A DNA stretch of 29,347 bases. It comes from an uncultured Candidatus Melainabacteria bacterium. Its GTDB lineage: Bacteria; Cyanobacteriota; Vampirovibrionia; Gastranaerophilales; Gastranaerophilaceae. The notes beneath the pieces are model-generated. The model was not told the origin of the DNA and made no database searches. It was given only the letters and a program-made list of their open reading frames with translations. The translations under genes and the position numbers were made by a program. Shown here piece by piece: positions 14,979 to 23,003 of this stretch (its first letter is position 1; the number at the start of each line of letters is the position of its first letter). The DNA lies in NCBI GenBank assembly GCA_934777245.1, contig CAKVND010000028.1, forward strand, positions 1 to 29,347, written 5' to 3'.

Positions 14979-16659
14979 AAAGATTAGAGAACTAATTGTA
15001 ATTTATTTAAGAGTAAGTTCCGCAGAACAAGCAAATAACGGTTTAAGTCTTGGAACACAAAAAGATGAATGTATTAAATGGGCAGAAAAACACAATTATG
15101 ATTACGTAATATTTGAAGAAAAAGGGAAGTCCGGAGCTAACACGAATAGACCGGAGCTCAAGGCTATGTTGAACTTTATTAAACAGAATAAGGTTAAATG
15201 TATTCTGGTTTGGAAATTAGATAGATTAACAAGGAGCCAAAGGGATTTTTATGGCAGTATAATACCAAAGATAGAAAAGGCTAATTGCACTATTGCAAGT
15301 ATTTATGAAAACTTTGAAGATGTATTAACTATGGATGAACTCTTACTATCCGTTTGGTTAGGACAAGCAGAAAAAGAACTTAAGAACATTAAAAGTAGAA
15401 CATCTGTAGTAATAAAAAATAGAAAAGAACATGGGTACTTCCATGGGAAAGCCCCTGTTGGTTATTTAAATACAAGAGATGAAAATAGACATGGCATAAT
15501 AATTCCAAATCCTCAAAACGGTCACTACATAAAAAGAATTTTTGAATTATATGCAACCGGAACTTTTTCAATGGACAGGTTAGGAAAAGAGATTGCTAAA
15601 TATGGTTTTGTAAGTAGCAAGAACTTGCCATATCCTAAAAAAAGAATAGAAGATATTCTCAAAAATCCTGTATATGCCGGAAAAATTGTTTATAACGGAA
15701 ATACTGTTCTTGGAAAACATGAGCCAATAATATCTGAGGAACTATTTTATAGGGTTCAATTAATGTTCAACAGTGCAAAAAAGAAAAAGCCCAGAGGAGA
15801 AACATATGTTTACTCTAACTATATAAAATGTAGCAAATGCGGCTATGCTATGGTTGGAACAACAAAGCACGGAGCCCATAACAGTGGTACTTACATATAT
15901 TACCATTGTTCTAATTATTCAAAATTTCACAAAAATGAAAAGAATATAAATGAAAAGGATTTAGATAAAGCAATGCAAGAAGTATTAAACAGTTTCCAAA
16001 TAACAGATTTAGAACTTCAAAAAGTGAAAAAACAAATCTATACGGCAATTGATGAACTAAAAACATATGAAAATAAGTCACTGGAAAAACTCAAAAAACA
16101 ATATAAAACAATCTGCAATACAATTTCAAATGGTTTGAAGCAAAAACTTTTGGGTGAACTCACTGTCAGCGAAACCACATTTAAGGAATTGATGATTCAA
16201 TGGGAAAAAGAAAAGGATGAATTAAATCACCAGATACAGTATTTAACAGAAAATTCAAAAGACAGAATCGCACGTATTAATGTTCTTACGGATTTTGCAA
16301 ATCGAATCCCGGAGTTATATATGAAAGCTAACTTAGATGAAAAAAGACTCATTTTATCTACTATCGCAGATGAAATATTCTATGACGAAGAGACTAACAC
16401 GCTAAAAATTAAATTGAGACCAGTATTTGAACAATTAAGACAAAGAAAAGTCCAAAACAAAGAACAAGTTTCAACTGATAAAAAAGTCTTGACTGGAACC
16501 TCTATAATTAGCTTACATAAAGAGTTTGAGAAACACACAAATCCACAGGAAGATTTTAACAAAATTATAGACTTTGGAACCCGTAAAGAGCAGATAAATA
16601 GTAAAAAAGAACCTCATTGTGTTGACTCTAAAAAGTTAAATGTCGTAGGCGGGACTTGA
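14962..16659 (+). CDS. Large serine recombinase (integrase)
   Basis: This 565-residue protein inserts and removes an integrative element. The N-terminal resolvase domain (about 10-155) has catalytic Ser19 in [17 protein letters not shown] at 85-92, and [14 protein letters not shown] in the long helix. A recombinase domain follows (KAPVGY at 163-168, then [11 protein letters not shown] at about 236-246). A zinc ribbon has Cys290, Cys293 and Cys316, with His315 or His323 as a possible fourth ligand. The coiled coil is at about 350-440. ATG 14962 lies 6 bases after AAAGGAG, and the upstream TTG at 14938 has no site. The last 19 bases of the gene overlap the 3' end of the tRNA-Leu gene on the other strand, so the attachment site is probably there. 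Confidence 0.95.
   Translation: MKKLHKKIRELIVIYLRVSSAEQANNGLSLGTQKDECIKWAEKHNYDYVIFEEKGKSGANTNRPELKAMLNFIKQNKVKCILVWKLDRLTRSQRDFYGSIIPKIEKANCTIASIYENFEDVLTMDELLLSVWLGQAEKELKNIKSRTSVVIKNRKEHGYFHGKAPVGYLNTRDENRHGIIIPNPQNGHYIKRIFELYATGTFSMDRLGKEIAKYGFVSSKNLPYPKKRIEDILKNPVYAGKIVYNGNTVLGKHEPIISEELFYRVQLMFNSAKKKKPRGETYVYSNYIKCSKCGYAMVGTTKHGAHNSGTYIYYHCSNYSKFHKNEKNINEKDLDKAMQEVLNSFQITDLELQKVKKQIYTAIDELKTYENKSLEKLKKQYKTICNTISNGLKQKLLGELTVSETTFKELMIQWEKEKDELNHQIQYLTENSKDRIARINVLTDFANRIPELYMKANLDEKRLILSTIADEIFYDEETNTLKIKLRPVFEQLRQRKVQNKEQVSTDKKVLTGTSIISLHKEFEKHTNPQEDFNKIIDFGTRKEQINSKKEPHCVDSKKLNVVGGT
16641..16659. other. Probable element/chromosome junction at the tRNA 3' end
   Basis: The recombinase reading frame ends inside the acceptor and T-arm of tRNA-Leu (opposite strand). 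Integrative elements often sit with the integrase gene next to the tRNA 3' end that they used as target. No full second copy of the tRNA 3' end was found to the left, so the matching site and the left end are unknown. Confidence 0.35.
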
Positions 16660-16722
16660 ACCCGCAAGGATTGCTCCACACGCCCCTCAAACGTGCACGT
16701 ATACCGATTCCGCCACTACGAC
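16641..16722 (-). tRNA. tRNA-Leu (anticodon GAG)
   Basis: On the minus strand the acceptor arms GTCGTAG and CTACGAC pair fully, with discriminator A and no encoded CCA. The anticodon stem CACGT/GCGTG encloses the loop TTGAGGG, giving anticodon GAG (Leu, codon CTC). The long variable arm GGA-GCAA-TCC is right for a class II tRNA, and the T-arm GCGGG-TTCAAGT-CCCGC is perfect. Its 3' end overlaps the end of the recombinase gene. Confidence 0.95.
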
Positions 16723-16767
16723 ATGTTTGTTATATTTAATTGTTACTCATAGTGGCGGTATCGGTAT
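16701..16767. repeat. Inverted repeat made by a second copy of the tRNA 5' part
   Basis: The tRNA D-arm and acceptor region at 16701-16718 is repeated in reverse at 16750-16767 (TAGTGGCGGTATCGGTAT) with one mismatch over 18 bases. The 31 bases between them include the DNA just upstream of the tRNA. The arms could form a large hairpin and compete with tRNA folding if transcribed together. Confidence 0.7.
16712..16763. repeat. 52-bp direct repeat, copy 1 (overlaps the tRNA 5' end)
   Basis: Fifty-two bases beginning GCCACTACGACATGTTTG are identical to 16858-16909. Copy 1 covers the last 11 bases of the tRNA-Leu feature (its 5' end) and the adjoining upstream DNA. Confidence 0.85.
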
Positions 16768-16857
16768 TTATCTTATATACGGCTCATCTCGCTCACGCTC
16801 GAATTCGCCTTCCTCCTTTCAAAACCTGACATTTAGTCAGCTTTTTCAGGAGTCCTT

Positions 16858-16909
16858 GCCACTACGACATGTTTGTTATATTTAATTGTTACTCATAGTG
16901 GCGGTATCG
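16858..16909. repeat. 52-bp direct repeat, copy 2, in a gene-free stretch
   Basis: This is a perfect repeat of 16712-16763, 146 bases further on. A third partial piece, TGCCACTACG, occurs at 16931-16940. The stretch 16723-17114 contains no credible gene. It holds these repeats, a pyrimidine-rich spacer, the REP-like hairpin at 16952 and the palindrome at 17042. Confidence 0.85.
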
Positions 16910-16951
16910 ATAACAACCTTTGAAAATTCCTGCCACTACGTTTTATCAATT

Positions 16952-17015
16952 GTAGGGTGGGTAAAGCTTAATGAAACTTAGAAATTATAATCCAAGCTCA
17001 GCGTGCGTACCCACC
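16952..17015 (+). repeat. REP-like element with long loop
   Basis: GTAG is followed by GGTGGGT (16956-16962), which pairs with ACCCACC at 17009-17015. It has the same GTAG-plus-palindrome plan as the shorter REP copies, with a 46-base loop that holds its own weak AAGCTT/AAGCTC match. Confidence 0.5.
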
Positions 17016-17041
17016 AAAAAATTCTAACATAAAAAATCTTT

Positions 17042-17057
17042 TGTTACAAATGTAACA
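17042..17057. promoter_or_regulatory. Perfect palindrome upstream of the 17115 gene
   Basis: TGTTACAAATGTAACA is a 16-bp palindrome with 7-base arms. A TTGACT that could be a -35 box lies 6 bases downstream (17064-17069); no convincing -10 follows at 17 bases. The position suits an activator or repressor site for the small gene at 17115. Confidence 0.45.
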
Positions 17058-17114
17058 CTTTTATTGACTCAAAAGTATATCTGAAAGAAAATAATCTTTG
17101 TGAGGTAAAATCAA

Positions 17115-17348
17115 ATGAACGTATCATCAATATCACAAAGTGAAAATTGCAGACCTAGACGAAATTTATTTATAAGATATTCAAATAGCTTTATGTCAAT
17201 GGCAAATGGTAACTCAGAAGCTGTAGAAAGAGCTCAAAAAGCTAACCCTACCTCTGAAGATAACAAGCTTAATAAAATTAAGGGAATTGAAACTCTTACA
17301 ATTTTCCCTAAACAAGTTATCGAAGGTAGAACTATTATTACAGCTTAG
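17115..17348 (+). CDS. Small protein of unknown function
   Basis: This encodes 77 residues, with GTGAGG about 9 bases before ATG. The product is polar and basic at the start (MNVSSISQSENCRPRRNLFI), helical in the middle (NGNSEAVERAQKANPTSED) and ends with a strand-like LTIFPKQVIEGRTIITA. There is no signal peptide or membrane helix. The MNxxSI start is like the gene at 1132. Family unknown. A palindrome and a TTGACT box lie upstream, so it probably has its own regulated promoter. Short length keeps confidence moderate. Confidence 0.6.
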   Translation: MNVSSISQSENCRPRRNLFIRYSNSFMSMANGNSEAVERAQKANPTSEDNKLNKIKGIETLTIFPKQVIEGRTIITA

Positions 17349-17429
17349 ATTTATTGCAAGAAAGTTTTTGTTGGGCAAGTATGCACAACCGGCATGTTGC
17401 TAAGAGTGTTTTATACATGAAAATAAAAC

Positions 17430-17537
17430 CCTCACCTTTTCCCTCTCTGTCACTCTCGTGACATCTTTCCCACTAAATGGATGCTGTGGGAGAGAATAAA
17501 GTTTTAAAAAGTATCTGTACCTCTCCCTAGGAGAGGG
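17430..17537. repeat. CCCTCACC/CTCTCCC-type dispersed repeat
   Basis: The block begins CCCTCACCTTTTCCCTCTCT and ends with the hairpin CCTCTCC-CTA-GGAGAGG (17520-17536). Small stems GTCAC/GTGAC (17449-17462) and CCCAC/GTGGG lie inside. The same word types occur at 23709-23791. This is a non-coding repeat in front of dut, in a gap where I see no gene. Confidence 0.5.
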
Positions 17538-17579
17538 AATGACCGAAGTTATGTTGATTTAAAGTTTTTAGGAGAAAGT

Positions 17580-18017
17580 ATGATTTTAAAGATTTTTAGA
17601 ATGGAACACAACCGTTTTGTTCCTGAATACAAAACCGAAGGCGCTGCCGGTATGGACTTATGTGCAGCTATAAATGAAGAAATTACTCTTCAACCATTAG
17701 AAAGAAAATTAATTCCGACAGGTTTAAAGATTGAACTGGAACACGGTTACGAAGCTCAAATCAGACCTCGTTCAGGACTTTCTATTAAACATGGTATTAG
17801 CCTTATTAATTGTGTTGGCACAATCGATGAAGATTATCGTGGTGAAGTTTGTATTCCACTGGTAAATTTGTCAAATGAACCTTACACAATCAAGCCGGAC
17901 GAAAGAGTGGCGCAAATGGTAATTGCTCGTTATGAACAAGCAAAAATTGAAGTTGTAACTGAACTTACAGAAACAGAACGCGGGACTGGCGGATTTGGTT
18001 CAACAGGGAAAGTTTAA
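17580..18017 (+). CDS. dut: dUTP diphosphatase
   Basis: Dut cleaves dUTP to dUMP and pyrophosphate, keeping uracil out of DNA and feeding dTMP synthesis. The 145-residue protein has all five trimeric dUTPase motifs: AGMDLCA (23-29), RPRSGLS (62-68), [10 protein letters not shown] (80-89) with catalytic Asp83, RVAQMVI (109-115), and the P-loop-like [10 protein letters not shown] (134-143), which closes over the active site. The length is normal for the trimeric family. AGGAG precedes the ATG by 6 bases. A strong terminator follows and serves as the shared end with the convergent radical-SAM gene. The enzyme acts in the cytoplasm. Confidence 0.97.
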   Translation: MILKIFRMEHNRFVPEYKTEGAAGMDLCAAINEEITLQPLERKLIPTGLKIELEHGYEAQIRPRSGLSIKHGISLINCVGTIDEDYRGEVCIPLVNLSNEPYTIKPDERVAQMVIARYEQAKIEVVTELTETERGTGGFGSTGKV

Positions 18018-18018
18018 C

Positions 18019-18057
18019 AAAAAGCGATTAAATCAAATTCGGTTTAATCGCTTTTTT
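18019..18057. terminator. Bidirectional terminator between dut and the radical-SAM gene
   Basis: AAAAAGCGATTAAA (18019-18032) pairs with TTTAATCGCTTTTT (18043-18056), a 14-bp stem with a 10-base loop. A-run and T-run on the two sides let it work in both directions for the convergent genes. Confidence 0.9.
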
Positions 18058-18972
18058 CTATATTATAAACTTACTTCCTTGTTTTGTATCCCGCCTTAAA
18101 AATTCTCTATCAATTTTATTTAGACAATCAAGTTTTTTGCCAATCCAACGAGGGGCTACAAGTTCTGTCCTCAAACCGTTTCCGGCAAGGCGATGAATTG
18201 TCGTTTGAGGAGGTAAATATTCCAAAAAATCACAAACTGTGTTTACATATTCATCTTCTGACATAAATTCAATTTCGCCTTTCCTATACATTTCAGCGAG
18301 TTCAGTTCCTTCTAAAGCGCAAAGCATGTGAATCTTAACACCTTCAGGTTCAAGCTTTGCAATAGTTTTAGCAGTTTCCATCATTTCTTCGTGATTTTCA
18401 AACAAATTTAAAATAACGTGCAAGCAAGTGTTAATCCCATATTTTTTAGTATTTTCATACGCATCTAAAAAACATTTGTAATCATGTCCGCGATTAATTT
18501 TTTTCAATGTTTTATCATGCACGCTCTGCAAGCCGTATTCAACCCAAGTGTAATAATCTTTTGTAAACGAAGAAATTAGTTTTAATTTATCATCATCCAC
18601 ACAATCCGGACGCGTACCTATCGAAAGTCCGACAATATCAGGGTGCGTCAAAGACGCGGTATAAATTTTTTCCAATTCGTTAACGGGTTTATACGTATTA
18701 GAAAAAGCTTGAAAATAAGACATGAATTTTTTCGCTTTAAATCTTCTAGCTAAAGTTTCCGCGCCGACTTTAACCTGTTCTTCTATGCTTAAAAGATTTG
18801 AATGCGCTTGTGAAAAGCTTCCGCCGTCATCACAAAAAATACAACCGCGATTAGAAATTTTACCATCGCGATTTGGACAGGAAAAGCCGGCGTCTAAAGT
18901 TATTTTATAAACTTTTGCGCCAAATTTATCTTTTAAATGCTTACTGAATTGATTGTATCTTTTTTCTTCCAT
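18058..18972 (-). CDS. Radical SAM protein, TIGR01212/YhcC family
   Basis: The 304-residue protein binds a 4Fe-4S cluster and S-adenosylmethionine. The cluster cysteines are Cys32, Cys44 and Cys47 in FSCPNRDGKISNRGCIFC, a spacing longer than the usual CxxxCxxC and typical of the TIGR01212 (YhcC) family. GLSIGTRPDCVDD and WVEYGLQS (about 96-125) are further family blocks. The substrate is not established, and a tRNA or cofactor role would be a guess. It starts 10 bases after the mgtE stop, with no visible ribosome site, so translation probably follows on from mgtE. It ends at the shared terminator with dut. Confidence 0.85.
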   Translation of the reverse strand: MEEKRYNQFSKHLKDKFGAKVYKITLDAGFSCPNRDGKISNRGCIFCDDGGSFSQAHSNLLSIEEQVKVGAETLARRFKAKKFMSYFQAFSNTYKPVNELEKIYTASLTHPDIVGLSIGTRPDCVDDDKLKLISSFTKDYYTWVEYGLQSVHDKTLKKINRGHDYKCFLDAYENTKKYGINTCLHVILNLFENHEEMMETAKTIAKLEPEGVKIHMLCALEGTELAEMYRKGEIEFMSEDEYVNTVCDFLEYLPPQTTIHRLAGNGLRTELVAPRWIGKKLDCLNKIDREFLRRDTKQGSKFII

Positions 18973-18982
18973 TTCAAAAATC

Positions 18983-20350
18983 TTATGCGTTGATTAAATA
19001 CCAAGTAACTAGTGTTAAATAAACTGCCAAACCGATAACGTCAATAGTAGTGGCAATTACAGGCCCTGATGCAACCGCAGGGTCAATTTTCATTTTCTTT
19101 AAAACTAAAGGTGTGCAAGTTCCAATCATAGTTGCAATTGTCATATTCAAAGACATCGCAATACCGACAATTAAACCTAATTCTAAATTATGTTGCCAGC
19201 CCCAAGTTACAAAAGTTACTAATAATCCGAAAATTACCCCGATGCTAAGTCCTGTTATTGTTTCGCGCATAATATGATGCCAACCTGAACTCAATGAAAT
19301 TTGTCCTGTTGACATACCACGAACCATAAGTGTGATACTTTGTGTGCCGATGTTACCGCCCAATCCGGCAAGTAGTGGCATAAATGCCGCAATTATGGGA
19401 AGTGCCGTAAAGGTTTTATCATACTTGTTTGTAATCGTTACTGCAATAAATTCTCCAATTAAAGTAATGAACAACCAAGGAATACGCGCTTTTATTGAGT
19501 GAGCTAAACTACCTGTCAAAAGGTCGTCGTCCTCATCGCCCAAATCAGTTACGATACCGGAAGATGTTAAAATTTCATCCGTAGTTTCTTCTTCTACAAT
19601 GTCTTGAACGTCATCCCAAGTAACAATCCCTTTCAAGTGGTTGTACAAATCGACAACCGGTAAAGCGTTAAATTGATATTTCATAAAAATATCGGCAATG
19701 TGGTCTTGGTAGTCGTCTACATGTACTTTTACCAAATCTTTCGACATTAAATCCGAAATATTTAAATCCATCGGCGCAGTGATTAAGTTTCGTAATGACG
19801 CAACACCCACTAGATGGTTATTTTTATCGACAACATAAACGTAATAAAGCTCCATATTTTCTTTTTCAGCTTTAATACGAATGGTTTCAAGTGCCTCTTT
19901 TACCGTCATATTGTCATAAACCGTAAGTACAAGCGGTGTCATAATACCACCGGCCGTATCTTCGTTGTATGTCAAAAGTTCTCGAACTTCAGAAGAGAAT
20001 TTTTGCGGTAATTTGTCCAAATACGCTTGTGACTCATCCTCTTCCATATCACCCAAAACGTCCGCCGCTTCATCATGCGGGAGTTTTGAAATCAGTCTTG
20101 ACGCAAGTCCTTTATCAACATCACCCAAAATCTCGACTTGAAGTTGAGGAGGTAGATATTCAATTACATCCGCGGCTTTTTCTTCATCAATATGAGTAAT
20201 GCACGCTAAGCGTTCTTCGGGCTTTAATTTTTGAAACATATCCGCCAAATCCGCAGAGTGATAAGTTGCAAGTTCGTCACGAAGTTGCTGTTCTGCGTTT
20301 GTATCAATTAATTCTTGAATACGGTCAATTGTATTTTCTATGTTTGGCAT
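18983..20350 (-). CDS. mgtE: Magnesium transporter MgtE
   Basis: MgtE is a Mg2+-gated Mg2+ channel of the inner membrane. The 455-residue protein has the standard order. First comes an acidic N domain of helical repeats (about 1-125, with HSADLADMF and LPHDEAADVL). A CBS pair follows (about 130-250, with TAGGIMTP and FNALPVVD). Five membrane helices then begin near 285 (IPWLFITLIGEFIAV), including the pore segment LAGLGGNIGTQSITLMVRG. I used the start at 20350 (MPNIENTIDRI), behind AAAAGGA, rather than the longer frame that adds 13 basic residues. It leads into the radical-SAM gene 10 bases later, so they form one operon. Confidence 0.95.
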   Translation of the reverse strand: MPNIENTIDRIQELIDTNAEQQLRDELATYHSADLADMFQKLKPEERLACITHIDEEKAADVIEYLPPQLQVEILGDVDKGLASRLISKLPHDEAADVLGDMEEDESQAYLDKLPQKFSSEVRELLTYNEDTAGGIMTPLVLTVYDNMTVKEALETIRIKAEKENMELYYVYVVDKNNHLVGVASLRNLITAPMDLNISDLMSKDLVKVHVDDYQDHIADIFMKYQFNALPVVDLYNHLKGIVTWDDVQDIVEEETTDEILTSSGIVTDLGDEDDDLLTGSLAHSIKARIPWLFITLIGEFIAVTITNKYDKTFTALPIIAAFMPLLAGLGGNIGTQSITLMVRGMSTGQISLSSGWHHIMRETITGLSIGVIFGLLVTFVTWGWQHNLELGLIVGIAMSLNMTIATMIGTCTPLVLKKMKIDPAVASGPVIATTIDVIGLAVYLTLVTWYLINA

Positions 20351-20421
20351 GATATAATTCCTTTTCTTCGCACACTTTGCGCCTTGCAAATGTGCATGCG
20401 TTCTTTGGTGAACGGTTTAGC

Positions 20422-20575
20422 AATGGAAAATGGAAAGTTGAAAATGGAAAATTATTTATATGGTGCAAAAAATTGCACCCTACATTTTTTTATTAAAACT
20501 GTGTTCAATATTGAACTTTTTAAACTTAATAAATTTCTAAAACAATTTTCCACTTTCCATTTTCAATTTTCCATT
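20422..20575. repeat. 154-bp inverted-repeat element with a REP inside
   Basis: Arms at 20422-20453 and 20544-20575 match over 28 of 32 bases as inverted copies and are built from TGGAAAAT-like words. The centre holds the REP copy at 20462-20483 and the perfect palindrome GTTCAATATTGAAC (20503-20516). That centre word recurs in the two elements in the flagellar operon. It fills the gap between mgtE and yajQ, where I see no gene. Confidence 0.7.
20462..20483 (-). repeat. REP-like element, exact inverted copy of the one at 928
   Basis: On the minus strand this is GTAG then GGTGCAA-TTTT-TTGCACC. Twenty-three bases, including flanks (20461-20483), match 928-950 exactly. It lies within the larger inverted element at 20422-20575. 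Confidence 0.65.
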
Positions 20576-20599
20576 TATTTAAGTTTTATTTCTTTGCAT

Positions 20600-21100
20600 T
20601 TATCTATAGTTCGTAAACTGCAACGGTGCGTCATACTTTTCTTCATTCTTCCTCAAAAGCTGAATTACAGTCTGCAAATCATCTCTGCTTTTGCCTGAAA
20701 CTCTTACTTGTTCACCTTGAATAGAAGCTTGAACTTTTAATTTTGAATCTTTAATATCAGCAACAATTTTCTTTGCTAATTCTTGAGTTAAGCCTTTTTT
20801 CAAGTTAAAAACTTGTCTAACATTTCCGCCAAGTGCGTTTTCGATTGATTGAGCGTCTAAAATCTTAATACTCAAACCGCGTTTAACAAGCTTTGATTGA
20901 AGAATATCGTAAATATTTCTCAATTTCATTTCGTCGTTTGTTGTAATTGTTATTGATTTTTCACCTTCCAAATCAATTGACGAATTAGAATTTTTTAAGT
21001 CAAAACGTGATGTCAAATCTCTTTTAACCTGATCAACAGCGTTAACCAACTCTTGACGGTCGAATTCTGAAACAACATCAAAACTGCAATCTTTCGCCAT
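20600..21100 (-). CDS. yajQ: YajQ family nucleotide-binding protein
   Basis: The 166-residue protein has the full YajQ (UPF0234) layout: two ferredoxin-like RNP-type folds joined as one unit. It opens with CSFDVVSEFDRQELVNAVDQ and RDLTSRFDLK (about 5-37). KLVKRGLSIKIL and NLKKGLTQELAKKIV follow, and the end is VRVSGKSRDDLQTVIQLLR. Relatives bind nucleotides or RNA, and some bind cyclic di-GMP and act in signalling; which ligand applies here is unknown. AGGAG lies 7 bases before ATG. It is 115 bases after the decarboxylase gene on the same strand and may be cotranscribed with it. No membrane segment; it should be cytoplasmic. Confidence 0.93.
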   Translation of the reverse strand: MAKDCSFDVVSEFDRQELVNAVDQVKRDLTSRFDLKNSNSSIDLEGEKSITITTNDEMKLRNIYDILQSKLVKRGLSIKILDAQSIENALGGNVRQVFNLKKGLTQELAKKIVADIKDSKLKVQASIQGEQVRVSGKSRDDLQTVIQLLRKNEEKYDAPLQFTNYR

Positions 21101-21215
21101 AATGAACTCCTAATTAGTTTTTACATGTTAATCATAACATGAATAAAATAATTGCAGAAATGAAGAAATTTTTAAATTATCATGAATAATTTAGATTTTT
21201 TGTTACAAAAATTTT

Positions 21216-22658
21216 TTACTTAACAACTTCTAATGTTTCATAATCATTCAAATATGGTAAATGTTCTTCCGTAATTAATTCTCCCGGAAGTAAAATTGAA
21301 ATTCCTGGAGGACATTCTGCAACTACTTCTGCTGAAATTCTGCCAATAGCTTCAGATTTCGCAATAGTTTCTTTTTCCGCATAAAATGCGTCTCTAAGGC
21401 TCATTTTTATTTGAGGTTCAAGAAGTGGCATATGTTTGCGGTTTTCTAAATAATAAATATCTTGATAATTTGTAGCAGCGATTTTTTCTAATGCATCAGC
21501 TAAATATTTAAAATCGGAACGTTTATTGCCGATATTACATAAAATTAAAACCCCAATGTCAGAAGCCGATTCAACTTCAATGCCGAAATCGATTTCCAAA
21601 ATGGATTCCAAACGTTTTCCTGAAAGTCCGTCAATTCTAACGAATACTTTTGTAACATCTGTTTTATAACCAAAATCACCTTTCAACTGGTGTAATTTAG
21701 GAATAGCGTCAAGTCTTGTTCTCAAGTATTTTGCATTTTTAACAGCTCTATCTAACAATTTTTGACCATTTTTTGATTGTAAATTTGCTCTTGCAGCATC
21801 AAGACTTGCCAATAACATCAATGATGGGCTTGTCGTATGCAAAAGTTTCAATGCCTTTTCAACAGCTACAACATCTAAACAAGAGTTTTCGGCGATATGT
21901 AACATTGAACTTTGACTCATGCTTCCACCGGTCTTATGAAGTGAATGTACAACCGCGTCTGCGCCCAACTTTAAAGCTGTTTCCGGAAGATGTTTGTTAA
22001 AATTCCATAAACATCCATGTGCTTCGTCCACAATTAGTGGAATGCCATGTTTTTTACAAACAGCGCTAATTGATTTAATATCAGAAACGACGCCTTCGTA
22101 AGTCGGATTTGTAATCCAAACCATTGAAACATCTTTGTTTTCATTGATTAGTTCTTCAATTCTTTGAGCATCAATATTTCCCCAAACTGACCAATCGTCA
22201 ATTTTATTCGGGCAAACCCAAATTGGTTCAGCGCCTGAAATTATTAAACCTGTTAGAATTGAACGGTGGCAGTTTCTGTTAACAATAATTTTTTGCCCTT
22301 TTTTAGTCAATGCCATAGCAAGTGCTAAATTGCCGGCAGTTGAACCGTTTAAAAGAAAAAATGTCTTTTTTGCACCAAATGCTGTAGCCGCAAGTTCTTG
22401 CGCTTCTTTAATCGGGCCTGTTGCAGGGTGCAAAGTACCTAAGTTGTCAAACTCATCTGTAGTGTCAATATTTAAAGCTTTATCGCCAATAAGTTTTCTA
22501 AAATCTTTGAAAATCGCTTTACCTTTTGTGTGTCCCGGAATATGGAATTGGTAAGTCGGATTTTCATAAGCTGTTTTTAGCGCCTCTACAATCGGAGCTT
22601 TTATTTTTATTGATTCTTTAATAGTTTCTTTTATTTCTTTTTTTAAATCTTTTGTCAC
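21216..22658 (-). CDS. Orn/Lys/Arg decarboxylase (PLP-dependent)
   Basis: This 480-residue fold-type I PLP enzyme removes CO2 from a basic amino acid, giving a polyamine precursor. The PLP lysine is Lys242 in HSLHKTGG. Asp211 and His214 in VDEAHGCLWNF hold the ring, and NGSTAGN (104-110) binds the phosphate. FHIPGHTKG (38-46) is the family's N-terminal signature. The length and lack of an N-terminal wing domain match the Bacillus SpeA/YaaO type rather than the larger enterobacterial inducible enzymes. Which of arginine, lysine or ornithine is used cannot be told. The start is a GTG with AAAGGGA about 9 bases before it; the ATG just ahead runs straight into a stop. Confidence 0.9.
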   Translation of the reverse strand: MTKDLKKEIKETIKESIKIKAPIVEALKTAYENPTYQFHIPGHTKGKAIFKDFRKLIGDKALNIDTTDEFDNLGTLHPATGPIKEAQELAATAFGAKKTFFLLNGSTAGNLALAMALTKKGQKIIVNRNCHRSILTGLIISGAEPIWVCPNKIDDWSVWGNIDAQRIEELINENKDVSMVWITNPTYEGVVSDIKSISAVCKKHGIPLIVDEAHGCLWNFNKHLPETALKLGADAVVHSLHKTGGSMSQSSMLHIAENSCLDVVAVEKALKLLHTTSPSLMLLASLDAARANLQSKNGQKLLDRAVKNAKYLRTRLDAIPKLHQLKGDFGYKTDVTKVFVRIDGLSGKRLESILEIDFGIEVESASDIGVLILCNIGNKRSDFKYLADALEKIAATNYQDIYYLENRKHMPLLEPQIKMSLRDAFYAEKETIAKSEAIGRISAEVVAECPPGISILLPGELITEEHLPYLNDYETLEVVK

Positions 22659-22731
22659 TACATTTTCCCTTTGATTGATACTTGCTGTTTATATAATACT
22701 CAAAAAAAATTTTTTTTGCTACTTTGTTTGT

Positions 22732-22903
22732 CAAGTAGGATTTTTTTGTTTTCCTACTTTTGAACTACCCCGATTACAGTATACTCATATAAATTACTTA
22801 GGCGGCTAATTAGGTTTCAAAATCCACTAAAGGTAATGATTTAAAGCTTATTATAGACCATTCGGTCTATATCTTTCAATCTACCTCAAATGCTTTAAAA
22901 TTA
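22732..22903. promoter_or_regulatory. Gene-free stretch with nested hairpins before the response regulator
   Basis: The 334 bases between the divergent decarboxylase and response-regulator genes hold AAGTAGGA/TCCTACTT (about 22732-22758), then an outer stem TTTAAAGC/GCTTTAAA (22840-22847 with 22892-22899) around an inner hairpin ATAGACC/GGTCTAT (22853-22859 with 22864-22870). A clear promoter could not be fixed. The nested stems may be part of a structured leader for the regulator mRNA. Confidence 0.4.
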
Positions 22904-22943
22904 ATCGTTCTATTGATGAAAATATCCTCTATAAGGGGGTAAT

Positions 22944-23003
22944 ATGAATAGTGTAGAAAAGAAACAATTTACGATGAGGGAAGGAAGAGAGTATGAGACG
23001 TGA
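22944..23003 (+). CDS. Possible 19-residue leader peptide
   Basis: ATG at 22944 follows AAGGGGG closely and opens a 19-codon frame (MNSVEKKQFTMREGREYET). It ends at 23003, overlapping the response-regulator start (22993) in another frame. Stop-start overlap of this kind can couple translation. It is too short to separate from chance. Confidence 0.3.
   Translation: MNSVEKKQFTMREGREYET

Noticed and set aside
16723..16857. A second tRNA gene from the inverted copy of the D-arm
   Set aside because: Only the 5' part is present; no anticodon arm, T-arm or acceptor 3' side follows.
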